Position numbers and translations under genes: made by a program
DNA from: Nocardia acididurans
GTDB lineage: Bacteria > Actinomycetota > Actinomycetes > Mycobacteriales > Mycobacteriaceae
Length of the DNA stretch: 64,000 bases
Direction: 5' to 3'
Assembly (NCBI RefSeq): GCF_016741815.1
Contig: NZ_JAERRJ010000011.1
Location: 295,754 to 359,753, forward strand
Shown: piece by piece, positions 45,301-51,900 of the stretch
Position numbering within the stretch: position 1 is the stretch's first letter
How the letters are laid out: each line of letters begins with the position of its first letter
The notes under the pieces: model-generated
What the model was told of the DNA's origin: nothing
What the model saw: the letters and a program-made list of their open reading frames with translations, nothing else
Databases searched by the model: none

Positions 45301-45417
45301 ACGGTCGACGGCACAGTCCACGACCACCCGGTCCCGGTCACCCACTGGCGGATGTCCGAGCACGCCTCCCTGGCGAGAATCGGTGCCGTCCTGACCGAGT
45401 TCTGGAACAGGGGCTGA
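36340..45417 (+). CDS. Trimodular NRPS with C-terminal thioesterase (A-PCP / C-A-PCP / C-A-PCP-TE)
   Basis: A 3,025-residue synthetase that starts without a C domain. Order: A1 (YTSGSTGRPKG near 36890) and PCP1 (DDDFFELGGNSL), C2 (HHISGDGWS), A2, PCP2 (DDSFFELGGNSL), C3 (HHIASDGSS), A3, PCP3 (GGNSL), then a type I thioesterase with GWSLGG. By-eye pocket codes: A1 D-F-A-M-M-G-V-V-F-K, A2 D-P-R-A-L-G-S-V-S-K, A3 D-P-W-E-L-G-T-I-T-K; none familiar. As the only thioesterase carrier in the locus it should end the assembly, and its orphan A-PCP start can accept the chain from the terminal C domain of the upstream giant NRPS. The alternative, a self-standing tripeptide synthetase with an A-PCP loading module, cannot be excluded. 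GTG start at 36340 behind GGAG; ATG at 36346 is equally possible. Confidence 0.95.
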   Translation: MGMVNARREGRSGRRRRSGNPLFGQLLTSMVDTAADNVAVRFNPTGDPADQRQLTYRELDEASSQWARELIARGAGPGDKVAMGITRSIESILCMWAIAKTGAAYVPIDPNYPQDRIEYILADAGATMGLTTSVHRPALGTTVDWVELDDPGHAARVAALPSRAVSYMDRVRPLYEHHPAYLIYTSGSTGRPKGVTVPHSGLAGVASSRLLHHVTEDARILHVSSPSFDFHIAETLYAFTAGATLVVSPPSVFAGAELTDLLSRERVTHLMMTPGALESVNPAVLNDLRVSMIGGERLGTDLVDRWLADHRDVFNVYGPTEATVFATSQLLTTSESIMLGSGLAGVRVLVLDSQLRPVLPGVAGELYLAGNGVVEGYHLRPGLTAERFVANPFDADGSGSRIYRTGDVVKRGPAGELEYLGRSDFQVKIRGLRIELGEIDSALEQHPDVAYAATIGKQLPSGATALVSYVMAQPDAVLKPSDLADFVAKSLPAYMVPQSITMLDEIPLTPVGKLDRARLPEPVFAAREFRAPSTRAEEIVAEVFAGVLRPDEDEPVGADDDFFELGGNSLLATQVAARLGAALGTRIPLHLVFEASTVSELAAQLELHAGAAAGAEVQKLQPMPRPERIPLSYAQQRMWFLNRFDPDSVVDNIPLAVRLSGHLDLDALRIAVRDLVERHEVLRTIYPGLDGEGYQVVLDLDDPRAVPELPVVDADLDQIRDLVVDTFATAFDVTTAPPLRVRALRISATEHVLVCVVHHISGDGWSLGPLTTDLMTAYVARAAGQAPAWSPLPVQYADFSIWQRGVLGSEDDAQSLISAQAQFWRTTLDGIPDELSLPFDRPRAATRSFAGDHVMFPIGADLHRRLQEVARDQQGSLFMVLHAALALLLAGVSGTDDIAIGTPVAGRGEAELDDVVGMFVNTLVLRSRVRGDHTIAELLAATRESDIQAFAHADIPFERLVDLLAPDRALNRNPLFQVMLSFQNLPEGSFELPGMTVSGVELEKVTEKFDLSLTIREGVAEESDVPGLVAEFSYATDLFDAATVSRLTDRYLRVLESIARDPQQRVRDIELLEHAERELVLRQWNRTAHAVPELVSVLDQVEEQVRARPDAVALVSDPGDGAAAEQLTYAEFAARVNRLARELIDRGVGPEVLVAVGIRRSVDMLVAVHAVLTAGGGYVAVDPEYPAERIDYVLDSARPAVVLTTRADGDAIGSAGAPVLRLDELDLSARSAAPIAAHERRGALRPGNTAYVLYTSGSTGRPKGVAVSHAALVNYLSWMIDEIGLADSDVVLLKTPFTFDPSVRELFAPLMIGARTIIAAHDGHRDPRHLAELVARHGVTVTAFVPSLLSVFATVAARDEIRSLRTVLVGGEVLPPALVTAFRQVSDAALVNSYGPTEFTVSASLGRVGAAGAGVVPIGGPGWNSRAYVLDSALRPVPVGVRGELYLAGAQLARGYHGRPDLTAERFVADPFGADGERMYRTGDLVRWNASGLLEYIGRSDFQVKFRGQRIELGEIEAVLLEHPSVSQAAALVVDTATGQHLVAYVVAAQGFSVDSLELTGVAGERLPSYMVPSVFMALDEFPLNTSGKLDRKALPEPVFEAREFRAPETPMQEIVAGVFADLLGVERVGLDDSFFELGGNSLLAARAAARLGEATESSVAVRVLFEASTVAALAERIVPGALATPRPELVAVERPDRIPLSLAQQLMWTLNQIDPASPAYNIPMALQLTGTLDVDALRAAVHDVLERHESLRTRYPADGATGLPYQQILSADEALPGGLAVRTTTDPLADATALMSIGFDVTQQVPVRAVLFTHGEQEYLFTMVVHHIASDGSSEAPLARDLMTAYLARSAGNAPAWSPLEIQYADFALWQHRTIGDEEDENSFAARQLAYWRDHLAGLSAHPGLPQDRPTPPARSLQGAVTTLTIPAELHRELDRIARERNATLFMVVHAALAVLLARECGRSDIAIGTPIAGRGARVLDDLVGMFVNTLALRTEVDDTLGFDAFVDRVRDTDLAAFDNADVPFDHVIDEIVPDRARGQNPLFQVLLAFQNMEAPKLELPGLTIAGVHHGEAVAKVDLTIGMDPVVHADRTLGELVIGFNYATDIFDAAAIEALADRYLRVLRAIAADPRRLVRDIDLLGETERAVVLRQWNDTAAPVPAVVGVLDLFEEQVRSRPDAIALISDPGAGAVVRQLSYGEFSGRVNRLARALIGAGVGPETLVAIAIRRSVDTLVAAYAVLAAGGAYVPVDPDHPAERIAHILDTALPACVLTTSGNTLELPETVRRVEIDTLDVSGFSDAPVTDAERSAPLRPENTAYVIYTSGSTGRPKGVAVGHAALLNQLSCMIGDYRIDDTDVILQRTPFTFDPSVWELFTPLLIGARLVVGGPDSHRDPNQQIELIARHGVTMMEIVPSLLSVLATAATPGEIRSLRTVLAGGEVLSPATVTEFRAVSDAAVYNTYGPTEVTITATGRRVHEAVPGAVVPIGGPVWNSRAYVLDSRLRPVPVGVRGELYLAGSQLARGYQGRPDLTADRFVADPFGAAGERMYRTGDLVRWNASGELEYIGRTDFQVKLRGQRVELGEIEAALLAHASVSQVAVLVVDAVTGQQLVAYVVAAQGVPVDSAELIRFAAARLPSYMVPSAVVVLDALPLSSSGKVDRKALPEPVFEAREFRAPETPMQQLVAEVFADLLGVDRMGLDDSIFGLGGNSLLAARAAARLSTELGWKVPMVWLFTAPTPGALAVELENHRAGGVDVEAAFDVLLPLRASGTAEPLFCVHPFGGIAWSFAGLAAHLDPDRPIYGLQSPGLSADESALPDSIEEWAQRYVKEIRSVQPTGPYHLLGWSLGGVLAHAMAVQLQDEGEQVALLAMMDSHLREGAEAADNAGPGAIPLQELLGGLLGDRAVELRLDESTDVSAIADQLAALPEPFASLGAERITRFVQSNLDMAALTSGYQAPVKFHGDIVYFTATETTPPGTTGATTWSNTVDGTVHDHPVPVTHWRMSEHASLARIGAVLTEFWNRG
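36400..38170 (+). other. Second NRPS, module 1: A-PCP without C domain
   Basis: A domain followed by a PCP (DDDFFELGGNSL near 38014). The pocket segment FDFHIAE departs from the usual FDxSVWE, placing alanine at the position of Trp239 of GrsA. It is probably the acceptor half of the module whose C domain ends the upstream gene. Confidence 0.8.
38200..41390 (+). other. Second NRPS, module 2: C-A-PCP
   Basis: LCL-type C domain (PLSYAQQRMWFLN, HHISGDGWS near 38611). The A domain has FDPSVRE, with arginine at the pocket position usually held by tryptophan; pocket code D-P-R-A-L-G-S-V-S-K. PCP DDSFFELGGNSLLAARAA near 41235. Confidence 0.8.
41400..44600 (+). other. Second NRPS, module 3: C-A-PCP
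   Basis: C domain with a slightly divergent first motif (PLSLAQQLMWTLN) and HHIASDGSS. A pocket code D-P-W-E-L-G-T-I-T-K, related to module 3 of the first NRPS (D-P-W-D-F-G-T-I-I-K); the two share a 253-bp identical segment. PCP motif DDSIFGLGGNSL near 44440. Confidence 0.8.
44630..45414 (+). other. Type I thioesterase domain
   Basis: Alpha/beta-hydrolase release domain, about 260 residues: the opening FCVHPFGGIAWSF is the usual start of NRPS thioesterases, the nucleophile elbow is GWSLGG, and a conserved acid (MMDSH) and a late histidine (VTHWRMSEH) are present. It releases the chain as a free acid, lactone or lactam; which one cannot be told. Confidence 0.92.
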
Positions 45418-45435
45418 ACAAGGGTACGTCCAGAG

Positions 45436-45463
45436 AAGGGCGAGACCACCAGGTCTCGCCCTT
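45436..45463 (+). terminator. Strong hairpin terminator after the second NRPS
   Basis: Perfect 12-bp inverted repeat (45436-45447 and 45452-45463) with a 4-nt loop, followed by CATTCTTGT, 19 bp after the NRPS stop codon. It closes the NRPS locus and lies about 130 bp before the island boundary. Confidence 0.85.
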
Positions 45464-45999
45464 CATTCTTGTACACCGTGGTCGGTATGAGTCGGTGGGC
45501 AGATGTCGGTTTCGTCTGGAAGCGGCGGCACCGATCGGATACGGAAGCACTGCTGAGCGGCAACGAGGGCTCGTCTGGGAGGCTTCATTGTTGTGCGCCA
45601 TCAGGGACTCGAACCCCGAACCCGCTGTTGGAGAGTTCCAGTCAGCGCGCAGGTAGTACCTAGATATCCAATGGTAGACAGGGTTCTGGGATCAAGTAGA
45701 TGCTGACAGTGGCGGCGCACGACGTGCAGGTTTGCGATCCGAATTACGCGTAGCGGTCTTGAATTTTTGGGGAAGGTTTGGGATGGGTCGAATCCGAACA
45801 CCCTCACCGCCGCCGAGAATCTGGTCTGGTCTCCAGCGACCCGACAACCTCGGTCAGTACTTCCTGATGCCAAATCTCGCCTCCGGCCAGGTCCCCGACG
45901 GTTGCCGAAGGGCGCTTACCAGCATCGCTCGCAGCTTCGACGCGAGGGGCAGTGTGGGGCCTTGACGTGGCGGCACTCAGAAGCCGTTCCCTTCAGCGT
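45464..45999. other. Non-coding left flank of the island
   Basis: Between the NRPS terminator and hipA I see no supportable gene. The stretch holds the left tRNA-end repeat and then unexplained sequence, including GAATTTTTGGGGAAGG near 45761, which resembles GAATTTTTGGGATATT near 55160 at the other end of the island and could be a recombinase arm site. Confidence 0.5.
45592..45627 (-). repeat. attL-like direct repeat: copy of the tRNA-Lys 3' end
   Basis: 36 bp identical to 55253-55288, covering the acceptor 3' strand, the T-arm and the edge of the anticodon stem of tRNA-Lys(CTT). It keeps the same orientation as the intact tRNA and does not continue into a full tRNA. It marks the left junction of an element inserted at the tRNA 3' end. 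Confidence 0.88.
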
Positions 46000-47187
46000 T
46001 CAGTGGCCGAGTTCGGCACGTCGCCAACGCAATTCGCGCTCCGCTCTGTGCATGGGCGATCCCGAGAACGGCAGGGCGGCGTAGTCGACCGCTGTGGCCG
46101 CTCGGAGTGCGACGGCGCGCGCCGAATCCGCGGCTCGCTCGGTGAGTCCGATCTCTGCGGCGAACGCGGCCCAGTCGCGGGACCGTACCTTCCGGGTCCG
46201 GCCGGAGATCGGCAGCGCCATCGAGTCGTCTCCGTAGACCAGAGTGCACGGGATGTCGAATATCGGTGCGATACCCCATTTCCCGCCGGGCACCTCGACG
46301 ACGCCGACGTTCTTTGCGTGCAGGTCACCGTTTCCGGTGAGCCAGGCGAAGAGAAACTGCAAGTAGAGGTTGCGGCGGGCCACTGTCGGAGCCTCGGTGA
46401 TCTGCGCGAGTGCGTTGACGACGGTGGCCGCATCTGGCTGATACTTCGAGGCCGGGGGGAGGCCGAGCACCTGTGTCGCGTCCTCGAACGCCAAGCGTCG
46501 CCACGACCGACCCTCGTGCACCCGATCGAACCGCCGCACCAGCAAACCGGTGTCGCCAATCCGGTCGGTTACCAGGTTCGCCTCGGCGACAGGGATTTTC
46601 ATCAACCTGGCCGCTTTCAGATGCACCGCTTCGTTTTCCACCAGATGGGGGTACTCCGGTTGCGAGAGCTTGAGAATGAACCGCCCGTACCGAGCAGAGA
46701 ACGGCACACTGATCATCGAGGCACTGGCTTTACGCTGCACTCCCGGCAGCGCATGGGTATCGACTTCGTCTACGAATCGCGCGAACTCGAGTTCAGCGGG
46801 CGAGTCCCCCTCAACCAGTGACGGACTGTCGGTGAGTGGCTGATCAGCAGGGATGATCTGCACGTCCCCGGGCACATCGTTCCCCACCGCCAGCAGCAGG
46901 CTCAGTTCGTCGTTGATGCTGGTTTTGACCGCACGCTGCAACACCGTGAGCCGATGTCCTTCGGGCAGAAGACCTTCGAAGAAGGGCGGCACCGCACCGG
47001 CGATGCTGCGCACCGGGTCCGGGCCGAGTGGGAGCGTCGTGGCTACCGGCGTACCGTCGGCGAGATAGTCCTTCTCGTAGCGGAATTCGGTCCCGCCCTC
47101 CGCTGTCCGCTTCAGGACAGCGGCGCGTCGACCGGCCTTGTACACCTCTGCGCGGGCAACCCGCCGGAGCTCCTCGAGATCCTTCAA
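46000..47187 (-). CDS. hipA: HipA-family serine/threonine kinase toxin
   Basis: A 395-residue HipA-fold kinase. Known HipA toxins phosphorylate translation components such as glutamyl-tRNA synthetase and induce dormancy; the target here is unknown. Visible motifs: FEGLLPEG at about residues 70-77 in the N-terminal subdomain, FILKLSQPEYPHLVENE (nucleotide-site lysine region), RRFDR near 219, catalytic GNGDLHAKN near 286 and the metal-binding PIFDIP. It starts at TTG, overlapping the hipB stop by 4 bp (TTGA), which indicates translational coupling with the antitoxin first. Located inside the tRNA-Lys island, where it may help keep the island in place (inference). Confidence 0.92.
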   Translation of the reverse strand: MKDLEELRRVARAEVYKAGRRAAVLKRTAEGGTEFRYEKDYLADGTPVATTLPLGPDPVRSIAGAVPPFFEGLLPEGHRLTVLQRAVKTSINDELSLLLAVGNDVPGDVQIIPADQPLTDSPSLVEGDSPAELEFARFVDEVDTHALPGVQRKASASMISVPFSARYGRFILKLSQPEYPHLVENEAVHLKAARLMKIPVAEANLVTDRIGDTGLLVRRFDRVHEGRSWRRLAFEDATQVLGLPPASKYQPDAATVVNALAQITEAPTVARRNLYLQFLFAWLTGNGDLHAKNVGVVEVPGGKWGIAPIFDIPCTLVYGDDSMALPISGRTRKVRSRDWAAFAAEIGLTERAADSARAVALRAATAVDYAALPFSGSPMHRAERELRWRRAELGH

Positions 47188-47384
47188 CCGACGACACCCA
47201 GGGTGAGTCCGACCACGTCGGCTACGGCGGCGACAGTGGCGATACTGGTCGAGCCGCTGCCGTGCTCGATCTCGCGTACTGTGCGAGTGGAGGTGCCCGC
47301 CAGCTCCGCCAACTGCTCCTGCGTCAGTCGGTGACGGCGGCGTGCCGCGCGAATGGCATCCCCGATGCTCAATGCCACGGTCAT
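47184..47384 (-). CDS. hipB: HipB-like Xre-family antitoxin/repressor
   Basis: A 66-residue helix-turn-helix protein (SIGDAIRAARRRHRLTQEQLAELAGTS is the HTH core). It should neutralise HipA and repress its own operon. I chose the ATG at 47384 because it has an excellent ribosome binding site (GGAGGTG, 6 nt upstream) and starts right before the HTH; upstream in-frame codons back to 47543 run through the operator region and are not protein-like. A broken second copy of this sequence occurs at 57831-58010. Confidence 0.88.
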   Translation of the reverse strand: MTVALSIGDAIRAARRRHRLTQEQLAELAGTSTRTVREIEHGSGSTSIATVAAVADVVGLTLGVVG

Positions 47385-47400
47385 CGCATCACCTCCATCA

Positions 47401-47420
47401 ATCGGCAACATTCTGCCGAT
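47401..47420 (-). promoter_or_regulatory. Operator-like box 1 upstream of hipB
   Basis: 20-bp near-palindrome. On the minus strand it matches the consensus ATCGGCAGAATATTGCCGAT at 19 of 20 positions. It lies just upstream of the hipB ribosome binding site, the expected place for autorepression. Confidence 0.72.
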
Positions 47421-47460
47421 ATCGTGCAGATTCAACCAGACTACCCGAATGAACACCAAA

Positions 47461-47480
47461 ATCAGCGGAATATTGCCGAT
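47461..47480 (+). promoter_or_regulatory. Operator-like box 2 upstream of hipB
   Basis: 20-bp box ATCAGCGGAATATTGCCGAT, exactly 60 bp from box 1 and sharing its consensus. Confidence 0.7.
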
Positions 47481-47520
47481 TTTGAAAGATTTACCCACGC
47501 CGCAGCTTTGCGGAGGAGAA

Positions 47521-47540
47521 ACCGGCAGAATATCGCCGAG
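47521..47540 (+). promoter_or_regulatory. Operator-like box 3 upstream of hipB
   Basis: 20-bp box ACCGGCAGAATATCGCCGAG, exactly 60 bp from box 2. Three equally spaced copies suggest cooperative binding of HipB dimers or HipBA complexes on this promoter. Confidence 0.68.
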
Positions 47541-47737
47541 CACTAGGACCTACCTGCCAATGCCCCGATCCGTCGCGCTGCCGCGCGCGTTGACCGTGGA
47601 CGTCCTCGAAGCTCGCAAGATCAGTGAACCCCGGCCGGGGCACCGAATCGGACGGCTATCATCCGGGTCCGTGCGGATTCCCCTGTAGCCCAGATGCGTT
47701 TGGTCCCTTGCAGTCGATTGGACGCAACCTCCGGCGA

Positions 47738-48961
47738 TCAGGCCGGATAAGGCTTTCGGTCGCGGCGAGAAACCTCCTGCCGGAGTGCGTTCACGAGCTG
47801 CGGGTAGGCGCTCTCCCAGGGGATTCGCTCCTGTTCGAGTAACAGTCCTGTCCCGTGTTCGGTCGCGTGCTCGACGAGGTGACGATACAGCTGGAGTTCG
47901 TGGTCGGTCAGATGTGGGGGTGTCGAGTTGCGTTGCGGCAGTGCACCTTCAACTGACAGGTGCCGGTAGCGGTCGAGGACGGTGGTATCGGTGAGGATGG
48001 TGATGGCGGGGATATCGTGGCCGCGTAGGTCGCTGACGAACTGCAGGCCGGGAATATCGATATCGCCCCAGTAGATGACGCGTTCGGCGTCGCGTACCCA
48101 GGTGATTCGGGCGTACTGATCGACGAAGAAGCCGTGGCCGTGCAAGATGACCGTGCCGAGGTGGTCATCTTGCACGGCGAAGGCGGTTTCCTTGTTTTCC
48201 AGAATTACCACGGTGGTGGGGTGATGCGGCCATCGGTTGAGATCGTCGACCGGGGCAGCGAGGTGGCGCATACCTGCCAGTTGATGGCGCAGCTTTGGAT
48301 CGCAGACGGTGACTTGGACGAGTTCGGGGACGACCCGCAGGCCCAGTCGGGCGTGCAGGGTGCGCTTGCGGGATTGGGGCGGCTCGTCGTTGGAGAGGTC
48401 GGGGTTCGGTTCGTCTCCGAGGAGTGCGAGGACCAGGCTCTCGTGTGCGCCTATCCATTTCGTGTCGATGCCTTCGATCGGCAACTGTCGTAGCAATAGC
48501 CCGGAGGTGGGGTTCGCGCGTAGCCAGCGCACGGTGCGGGTCAGGCGGTCGTAGTCGCGTTGCCCGAGCTCGGTGATGCGGCGGATCAGGCCGGTGAAGC
48601 GTGCCTCGGGAAATTCGCGTTGCAAGGTGGTGAGTCGTAGCCCGCACCGCTGCCATGTCTGCTGGTCGTCGGGATGGGCCATGGCGACGTCGCCGGGTCG
48701 TTGGAATATCAGCGTTTTCGGCATGCGATGGGTGCCGGTCGGGAATCGCAGGTTGGTGTATTCGATGGTGCCCGGGCCGGGGTGGGCTGCCCAGTGCGCG
48801 GCCCATTCATGACACGCGACCGGCGCGGTGGACCGTTGCGTGGTGCTCGGTGGTTGTAACGAGATGCGAAGTGGCCAGCTGCCTTTGCCGCGTGCCCACG
48901 CCGGGTATTCGGTGAGGAACCGCCGATGCAGTCGATCGAGAACCTCGTCAGGCCGTAGCAC
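47738..48961 (-). CDS. jetD: Wadjet subunit JetD (Toprim-like nuclease, DUF3322/DUF2220)
   Basis: Nuclease of the type I Wadjet system, related to the Toprim part of topoisomerase VI; known JetD cuts closed circular plasmid DNA once the JetABC motor has looped it. A 407-residue protein. The Toprim-like C-terminal half shows VVILENKETAF near residue 250 (conserved acidic motif) and YWGDIDIPG near 295 (the DxD metal motif). The GTG at 48961 was chosen: it is preceded by GGAG, overlaps the end of jetC by 14 bp and starts at VLRPDEVLDRLHRRF, the normal N-terminus; a longer frame back to 49093 gives only low-complexity Pro/Ser/Ala sequence inside jetC. Last gene of jetABCD. Confidence 0.93.
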   Translation of the reverse strand: MLRPDEVLDRLHRRFLTEYPAWARGKGSWPLRISLQPPSTTQRSTAPVACHEWAAHWAAHPGPGTIEYTNLRFPTGTHRMPKTLIFQRPGDVAMAHPDDQQTWQRCGLRLTTLQREFPEARFTGLIRRITELGQRDYDRLTRTVRWLRANPTSGLLLRQLPIEGIDTKWIGAHESLVLALLGDEPNPDLSNDEPPQSRKRTLHARLGLRVVPELVQVTVCDPKLRHQLAGMRHLAAPVDDLNRWPHHPTTVVILENKETAFAVQDDHLGTVILHGHGFFVDQYARITWVRDAERVIYWGDIDIPGLQFVSDLRGHDIPAITILTDTTVLDRYRHLSVEGALPQRNSTPPHLTDHELQLYRHLVEHATEHGTGLLLEQERIPWESAYPQLVNALRQEVSRRDRKPYPA

Positions 48962-51900
48962 GGGTGGCTCCGTCGCTTTCGGCGAACCGCTGGGCGGCGA
49001 GCTCGCCGAAGGTGGCGGAGCGGCCGTGTGATCGGGTGCCGTCGGGGAACAGTCGTTTTTCGACCAGGATGGCTTGACCGATGTAGGGCTCAACGATGCC
49101 TGACAGGCGGATGGGTGCCGCGATGATCAATTGAAAACCGAACTCGTCGAACGCCGACAGGGCTTGGGCGGAGAAGTTCTCATCGGATTTGCTGAATGCT
49201 TCGTCGAGCATAAGGGTGCCGAACCGTGGGCGCGCATCGGTTTCGTCGTCGGCAAGGTTGTAACTCAGTGCCGCGGCGAGGCAGAAGGCCACCAGTTTTT
49301 CTTGTTCCCCACCGGAGTTGGAGGCAGTGTTGCGGTAGGTGTGTTTGGTGATCTCACCCTCGACCTCCCGCCCGTAGAAGACGTAGCCGTTGCGGACATC
49401 GAGCACATTGCGACGCCAGCGTTCGGTGGCGGTGTCGGTGGCGGTGAATTTGGCCATGAGTGCTTTGACCCGCTTGAACTGTTCGACGTAGCGCTGGGGG
49501 TCGTTGCCGAGCTGGGCGGCCTTGCGCATCAGGGTGTCGACGCTGGTGCGGAATGCCTTGACGTCGACGGAGGAGCTGGTCGTATACGAGATCTGCAGGT
49601 GTGTCCCGGTATTGAATTCAACGCGGCACAGGCCGGCATTGACCATCCCGACTCGGCGCTCGATCTCTGTGGCGGCGTTCTCGATGCTGCGCTGCAGCAT
49701 GGCGATCGAGGGAACCATGTCCTCGCTGATCATTTTTTCGAATCGCCGCATCGCTTCCGGGAACCGGCGCTGCACGATCTCGGCGTGCAGGTCGGCAAAG
49801 TCCTGGCCGCTGCGGTCGACGTCTCCGCTGTCGTCGGGTGCGCTGTCACGCCACTGGTCGAGAAATCGTGTGATCGCCGACCGGACTCGCTCGCGGGCGG
49901 CCTGCCGTTCGCTGTTGGCGATACCGACACTCTTGTCGAGCGCCGAAAGGAGCAGGCGTCGAACGTTGTCGATGGTGTCGACAGTGGCAATGATGCCGGA
50001 AGAGGCGTACAGCTCGTCGAGATACTGCTGGTCGTCCGCGTCGAGGGCGTGGGGCCGGCGCTCCTCATCGGACTGCAGGTCCACCAGAGTCGTTTCGCGC
50101 GTTGTGATTTCGGTGATACGTTGCTCGGTGCGGTGCCAGATGCCGTAAGCCCTCTTGTCCTCGTCGGCGGCTTTGTCCCGTTTGGCTTCGAGTTCCTGCA
50201 AATCGACATTGCCCGAACGGATCTCGTCGATGCGATCACCGAGCTCGCGCGCATCGTGTTCGGGGGTCCAGTGGTCCAGTTCGGTCCAGGTGGTGAAGCT
50301 GGTGAGCTGGGTGGCGGCGTCCCGGTGCCGGTTGGCTTCTTCGAGTTGGTCCTGCAGGTCCCGGGCGGCGTCCCCGGCAATCTTCTTCTGATCGGCGAGC
50401 TGCTGGATATCCGCTTCCAGCGCTCGACGTTTGGCGATCGTATTTGCTCCGAGAATGTAGCTCGATGTGCTGGTCAGCTCGGGGCGGTCATCCTTGCGGT
50501 AATGGTTGCCATGCAGTTTCACAGTGCCGTTGACGGTGACGGCTACTTGATGATCGTCGAGTTCGTGAGCGGATTCGACGCAGACGTGGTTGAAGCGGCG
50601 GGTCAGCTGATTGGCGAGCCATCGCCCGTGTGGATGGTCTCGATCGACGGTGAGTTTTCCCGCCAGGGTCGTTGGCAGCGGGCGTGGCTCGTGCGCGGAA
50701 ACCGCGGTGACGACGCTATATTCGATGACTCCGCGCATATCGTGCTGGTCTATGAAGCGACGCACCGCTTCCTTGTGCCGCTGCGGGACGAGCATGCGCA
50801 TGCCGTAGCTGCGCAGCACCTTCTCCGCGGCTGCCCGCCAGCGTTCATGGCCTTCGGCCATATCGATCAGTTCGGCGGCATAGGGCAGGTCGGTGATCGG
50901 CACGCCGGTTTCCGCACTGATACGTGCCCGTCGATCGATGGCAGGGCCGGGCATCAGGGACTTCGCTGAACGCAGCCGGGCGAGTTCTTCCCCGGCCTCC
51001 CGGTGCGCCTTGGCAGCCACGTACTCGGCGGCGATGGCGGCATGGGTTGTCGGCGTGAGGTTTTCCGCACGGGCGGCCGCCACGGAGCGCAGGTCCGGCA
51101 GCCGGATTCGCAGCTGCTCGAAGCCCTCGCCATCCTGCGGGCACGGCTCGCCCAGCTTCGTCACGTGCCCGCTGTACTGCCCATATAGCAGCCTGGCCGC
51201 ACGTGTTTGGTCCAGCAGCGCTTCGTGGCGTGTTTCGAGGGCGCGCAGGCCCTGGTTCTCCTTGTTGATCTGCATTTGCAGTTCGATCAGCGCGTCGCGG
51301 GCGGCCTCGCTGCGTGCCTGCTGGCCGTCGATCACCGCGTCGAGGCTCTGGACCTCGGCGTCGATCTCGTCGAGTTCACTCTGGATCGCCGAGAGCAGAA
51401 GCCCGCGCACATACCGTTCGAGGCCGGCTCCCCGCAGGTTGGTGGCCCGGTCGATCGTGTGCGCGGATTCCCGGTAGGTCCGCCAGCTTTCGGGAAGATC
51501 ATGCAGCACCTGGGCCTGCGCGTTGGCCCGTTTGGCCGTCTCATAGGCTTCGTTGAGGGGCGTGAACGCCGACAGCATCTGCTGTGCGTCTTCGAAGGTG
51601 TCGGGGCGGTCGAGCATATTGTCGCGAATGAAGAGGTTGAGATCGCCGACGTTCTTCATCGCTTTCGCTTTGCCGAGCAGCGCCAGCGCGGTGCGAGACT
51701 TGCTCAGGCCGATGCGTTTGGCCAATTCGGTCATGTACTTGTCTTGAGTCGGCGGGAATTGCGCCGCGGGATTGAGGCCCTTCCACCATCGGGTATCAAA
51801 TGTTCGGTCGGCCCAGCCGTTGAGCGCATGCAGATCGAAGTCGCCGTCGTTGAGTTGATGCAGGGTGCTCATGGCCGCACCGTCGTTTTCGACACCGGTG

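Noticed and set aside
36340..45417. Second NRPS as an independent tripeptide synthetase.
   Set aside because: Possible, but less economical: the upstream NRPS ends with an orphan C domain and no release domain. Kept as an alternative in the annotation.
45592..45660. A second tRNA gene at the left island end.
   Set aside because: Only the 3' 36 bases match; the anticodon and D arms do not form a cloverleaf.
47385..47543. Longer hipB start.
   Set aside because: It would run through the three operator boxes; the ATG at 47384 has GGAGGTG upstream.
48961..49093. 44 extra N-terminal residues for JetD.
   Set aside because: Pro/Ser/Ala-rich shadow of jetC; the GTG at 48961 has a ribosome binding site and gives a normal N-terminus.
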